Positions 63,134-64,000 of a DNA stretch of 64,000 bases are shown in pieces. Below the pieces are notes generated by a model that did not search any database, was not told where the DNA came from, and saw only the letters and a program-made list of their open reading frames with translations. Source of the DNA: Prevotella sp. UBA4268 (GTDB lineage: Bacteria; Bacteroidota; Bacteroidia; Bacteroidales; Bacteroidaceae); contig DGWC01000076.1 in assembly GCA_002395135.1 (NCBI GenBank), forward strand, positions 33,146 to 97,145. The letters are read 5' to 3'. The position numbers and the translations under genes were made by a program. Position 1 is the stretch's first letter. Every line of letters begins with the position of its first letter.

Positions 63134-64000
63134 ATGCGAGAACTAAGAATCGGATTCCTGCAACAACATAATATTGCTGACAGGAAAGTCAATATAAAAC
63201 GATTGGCAGAAGGTATCACCGACCTTGCCAAGCGCGGGGCGCAACTCATTGTGCTTCAAGAACTGCACAACGGGCTCTATTTCTGCCAGGTGGAAGACGT
63301 AGATAACTTTGACCAGGCAGAGCCTGTACCCGGTCCGTCAACGGCTTTCTATGGAGAACTCGCAAAGCAATTGGGCGTGGTAATTGTTACTTCCCTTTTC
63401 GAGAGACGGGCAGCCGGACTCTACCACAACACTGCCGTTGTGATTGAAAAAGACGGCACCATCGCCGGAAAATACCGCAAGATGCACATCCCCGACGACC
63501 CTGCTTACTACGAGAAGTTCTACTTCGCACCTGGCGACCTCGGTTTCCGTCCCATACAGACCTCGGTGGGTAGGTTGGGCGTGCAGGTATGTTGGGACCA
63601 ATGGTACCCCGAAGGTGCCCGACTGATGGCCCTACGCGGAGCCGACCTGCTCATCTACCCCACGGCCATCGGCTACGAGCCCAGCGATTCGCCCGAAGAA
63701 CAGGAGCGACAGCGCGAAGCATGGACTACAGTCCAGCGCGGCCATGCCGTGGCCAATGGCATACCAGTCGTCACCGTAAACCGGGTAGGCTTCGAACCGA
63801 CGGACCCACAAGCGACGGAGTCGGCATGCGGCATACAGTTCTGGGGCTCAAGTTTTGTCGCCGGGCCTCAAGGGGAACTGCTCTATCGCGCCCCAGTGGA
63901 CAAGGAAGAGAATGCCGTAGTCGAGGTGGATATGCAACGCTCCGAACAGGTTCGCCGTTGGTGGCCCTTCCTGCGAGACCGCCGTATCGAAGAGTTTGGT
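63134..64000 (+). CDS. aguB: N-carbamoylputrescine amidohydrolase, partial
   Basis: The frame starts at 63134 (MRELRIGFLQQHNIADRKVN) and is still open at the right edge after 289 codons, near the family's normal length. The nitrilase catalytic set is complete: Glu 43 (LQELHNGLYF), Lys 116 (KYRKMHIPDD) and Cys 153 (QVCWDQWYPE). The segments FYFAPGDLGF and WWPFLRDRRI match AguB. It converts N-carbamoylputrescine to putrescine, the last step from arginine via agmatine. Confidence 0.93.
   Translation, partial: MRELRIGFLQQHNIADRKVNIKRLAEGITDLAKRGAQLIVLQELHNGLYFCQVEDVDNFDQAEPVPGPSTAFYGELAKQLGVVIVTSLFERRAAGLYHNTAVVIEKDGTIAGKYRKMHIPDDPAYYEKFYFAPGDLGFRPIQTSVGRLGVQVCWDQWYPEGARLMALRGADLLIYPTAIGYEPSDSPEEQERQREAWTTVQRGHAVANGIPVVTVNRVGFEPTDPQATESACGIQFWGSSFVAGPQGELLYRAPVDKEENAVVEVDMQRSEQVRRWWPFLRDRRIEEFG

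Overview
The window reads as chromosomal DNA from a Bacteroidales bacterium, most likely Prevotellaceae. The evidence is the promoter form TTG-N18..20-TAnnTTTG found upstream of many genes, two secreted proteins with C-termini that look like type IX secretion sorting domains, Bacteroidetes-typical conserved genes (DUF2023 next to flavodoxin, DUF4924, a DUF1599/DoxX-like/tpiA/SPOR/folE operon, UpxY-type NusG paralogue) and pectin-degrading PL10 fusions. I see no phage, insertion sequence, plasmid, CRISPR, rRNA or tRNA gene. Family names are recalled from sequence motifs, not from a database search.

Layout. 1-3.4 kb: minus-strand genes for a 2-oxoacid:ferredoxin oxidoreductase (vorB cut by the window edge, a ferredoxin, a small TPR protein), then folD and ffh. 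3.6-6.1 kb: zinc metallopeptidase and a secreted endonuclease I. 6.3-13.7 kb: two paralogous membrane-anchored proteins of unknown role, a TrmH-type methyltransferase, two PLP sulfur-amino-acid enzymes, and a P-type copper ATPase that lacks its nucleotide-binding domain. 13.9-16.0 kb: a pectate lyase/pectin methylesterase fusion. 16.0-20.2 kb: a Phe/Tyr biosynthesis operon (prephenate dehydratase, aminotransferase, DAHP synthase-chorismate mutase, prephenate dehydrogenase) preceded by a promoter, a 27-residue leader peptide with eight consecutive Phe/Tyr codons, and a terminator/antiterminator pair: a textbook attenuator. 20.2-28.3 kb: EEP nuclease-like protein, SDR, a divergent UDP-GlcNAc 2-epimerase homologue, HAD hydrolase, NfeD/SPFH pair, a membrane-anchored HTH-like protein, and two HExxH proteins. 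28.5-35.8 kb: TonB-dependent receptor, MBL-fold lipoprotein with an in-frame stop in its signal peptide, flavodoxin, subtilase, fmt. 36.4-44.7 kb: ClC channel, Sua5, ROK kinase, then a plus-strand run lysE-DUF4924-rfbD-prfC-upxY. 44.8-58.7 kb: small exported protein, SlyD-like FKBP, aroC, pyrD/pyrK, XRE regulator, a 0.8 kb AT-rich gene-free stretch, holA, a PD-(D/E)XK-like protein, a secreted DRGH nuclease, a lipoprotein, and the folE-SPOR-tpiA operon. 58.7-64 kb: GH43 glycosidase, a PL10-mutarotase fusion, and aguB running off the right edge.

How the genes fit together: carbon supply from pectin (PL10-CE8, GH43, PL10-GalM), aromatic and pyrimidine biosynthesis (Phe/Tyr operon, aroC, pyrD/K), folate and translation functions (folD, folE, fmt, prfC, ffh, sua5). 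The most unusual items are the aromatic attenuator, several tandem arrays with a 22-bp period and different near-palindromic cores confined to two long intergenic regions, the N-domain-less copper ATPase, the PL10-mutarotase fusion, and a candidate small RNA between aroC and pyrD.
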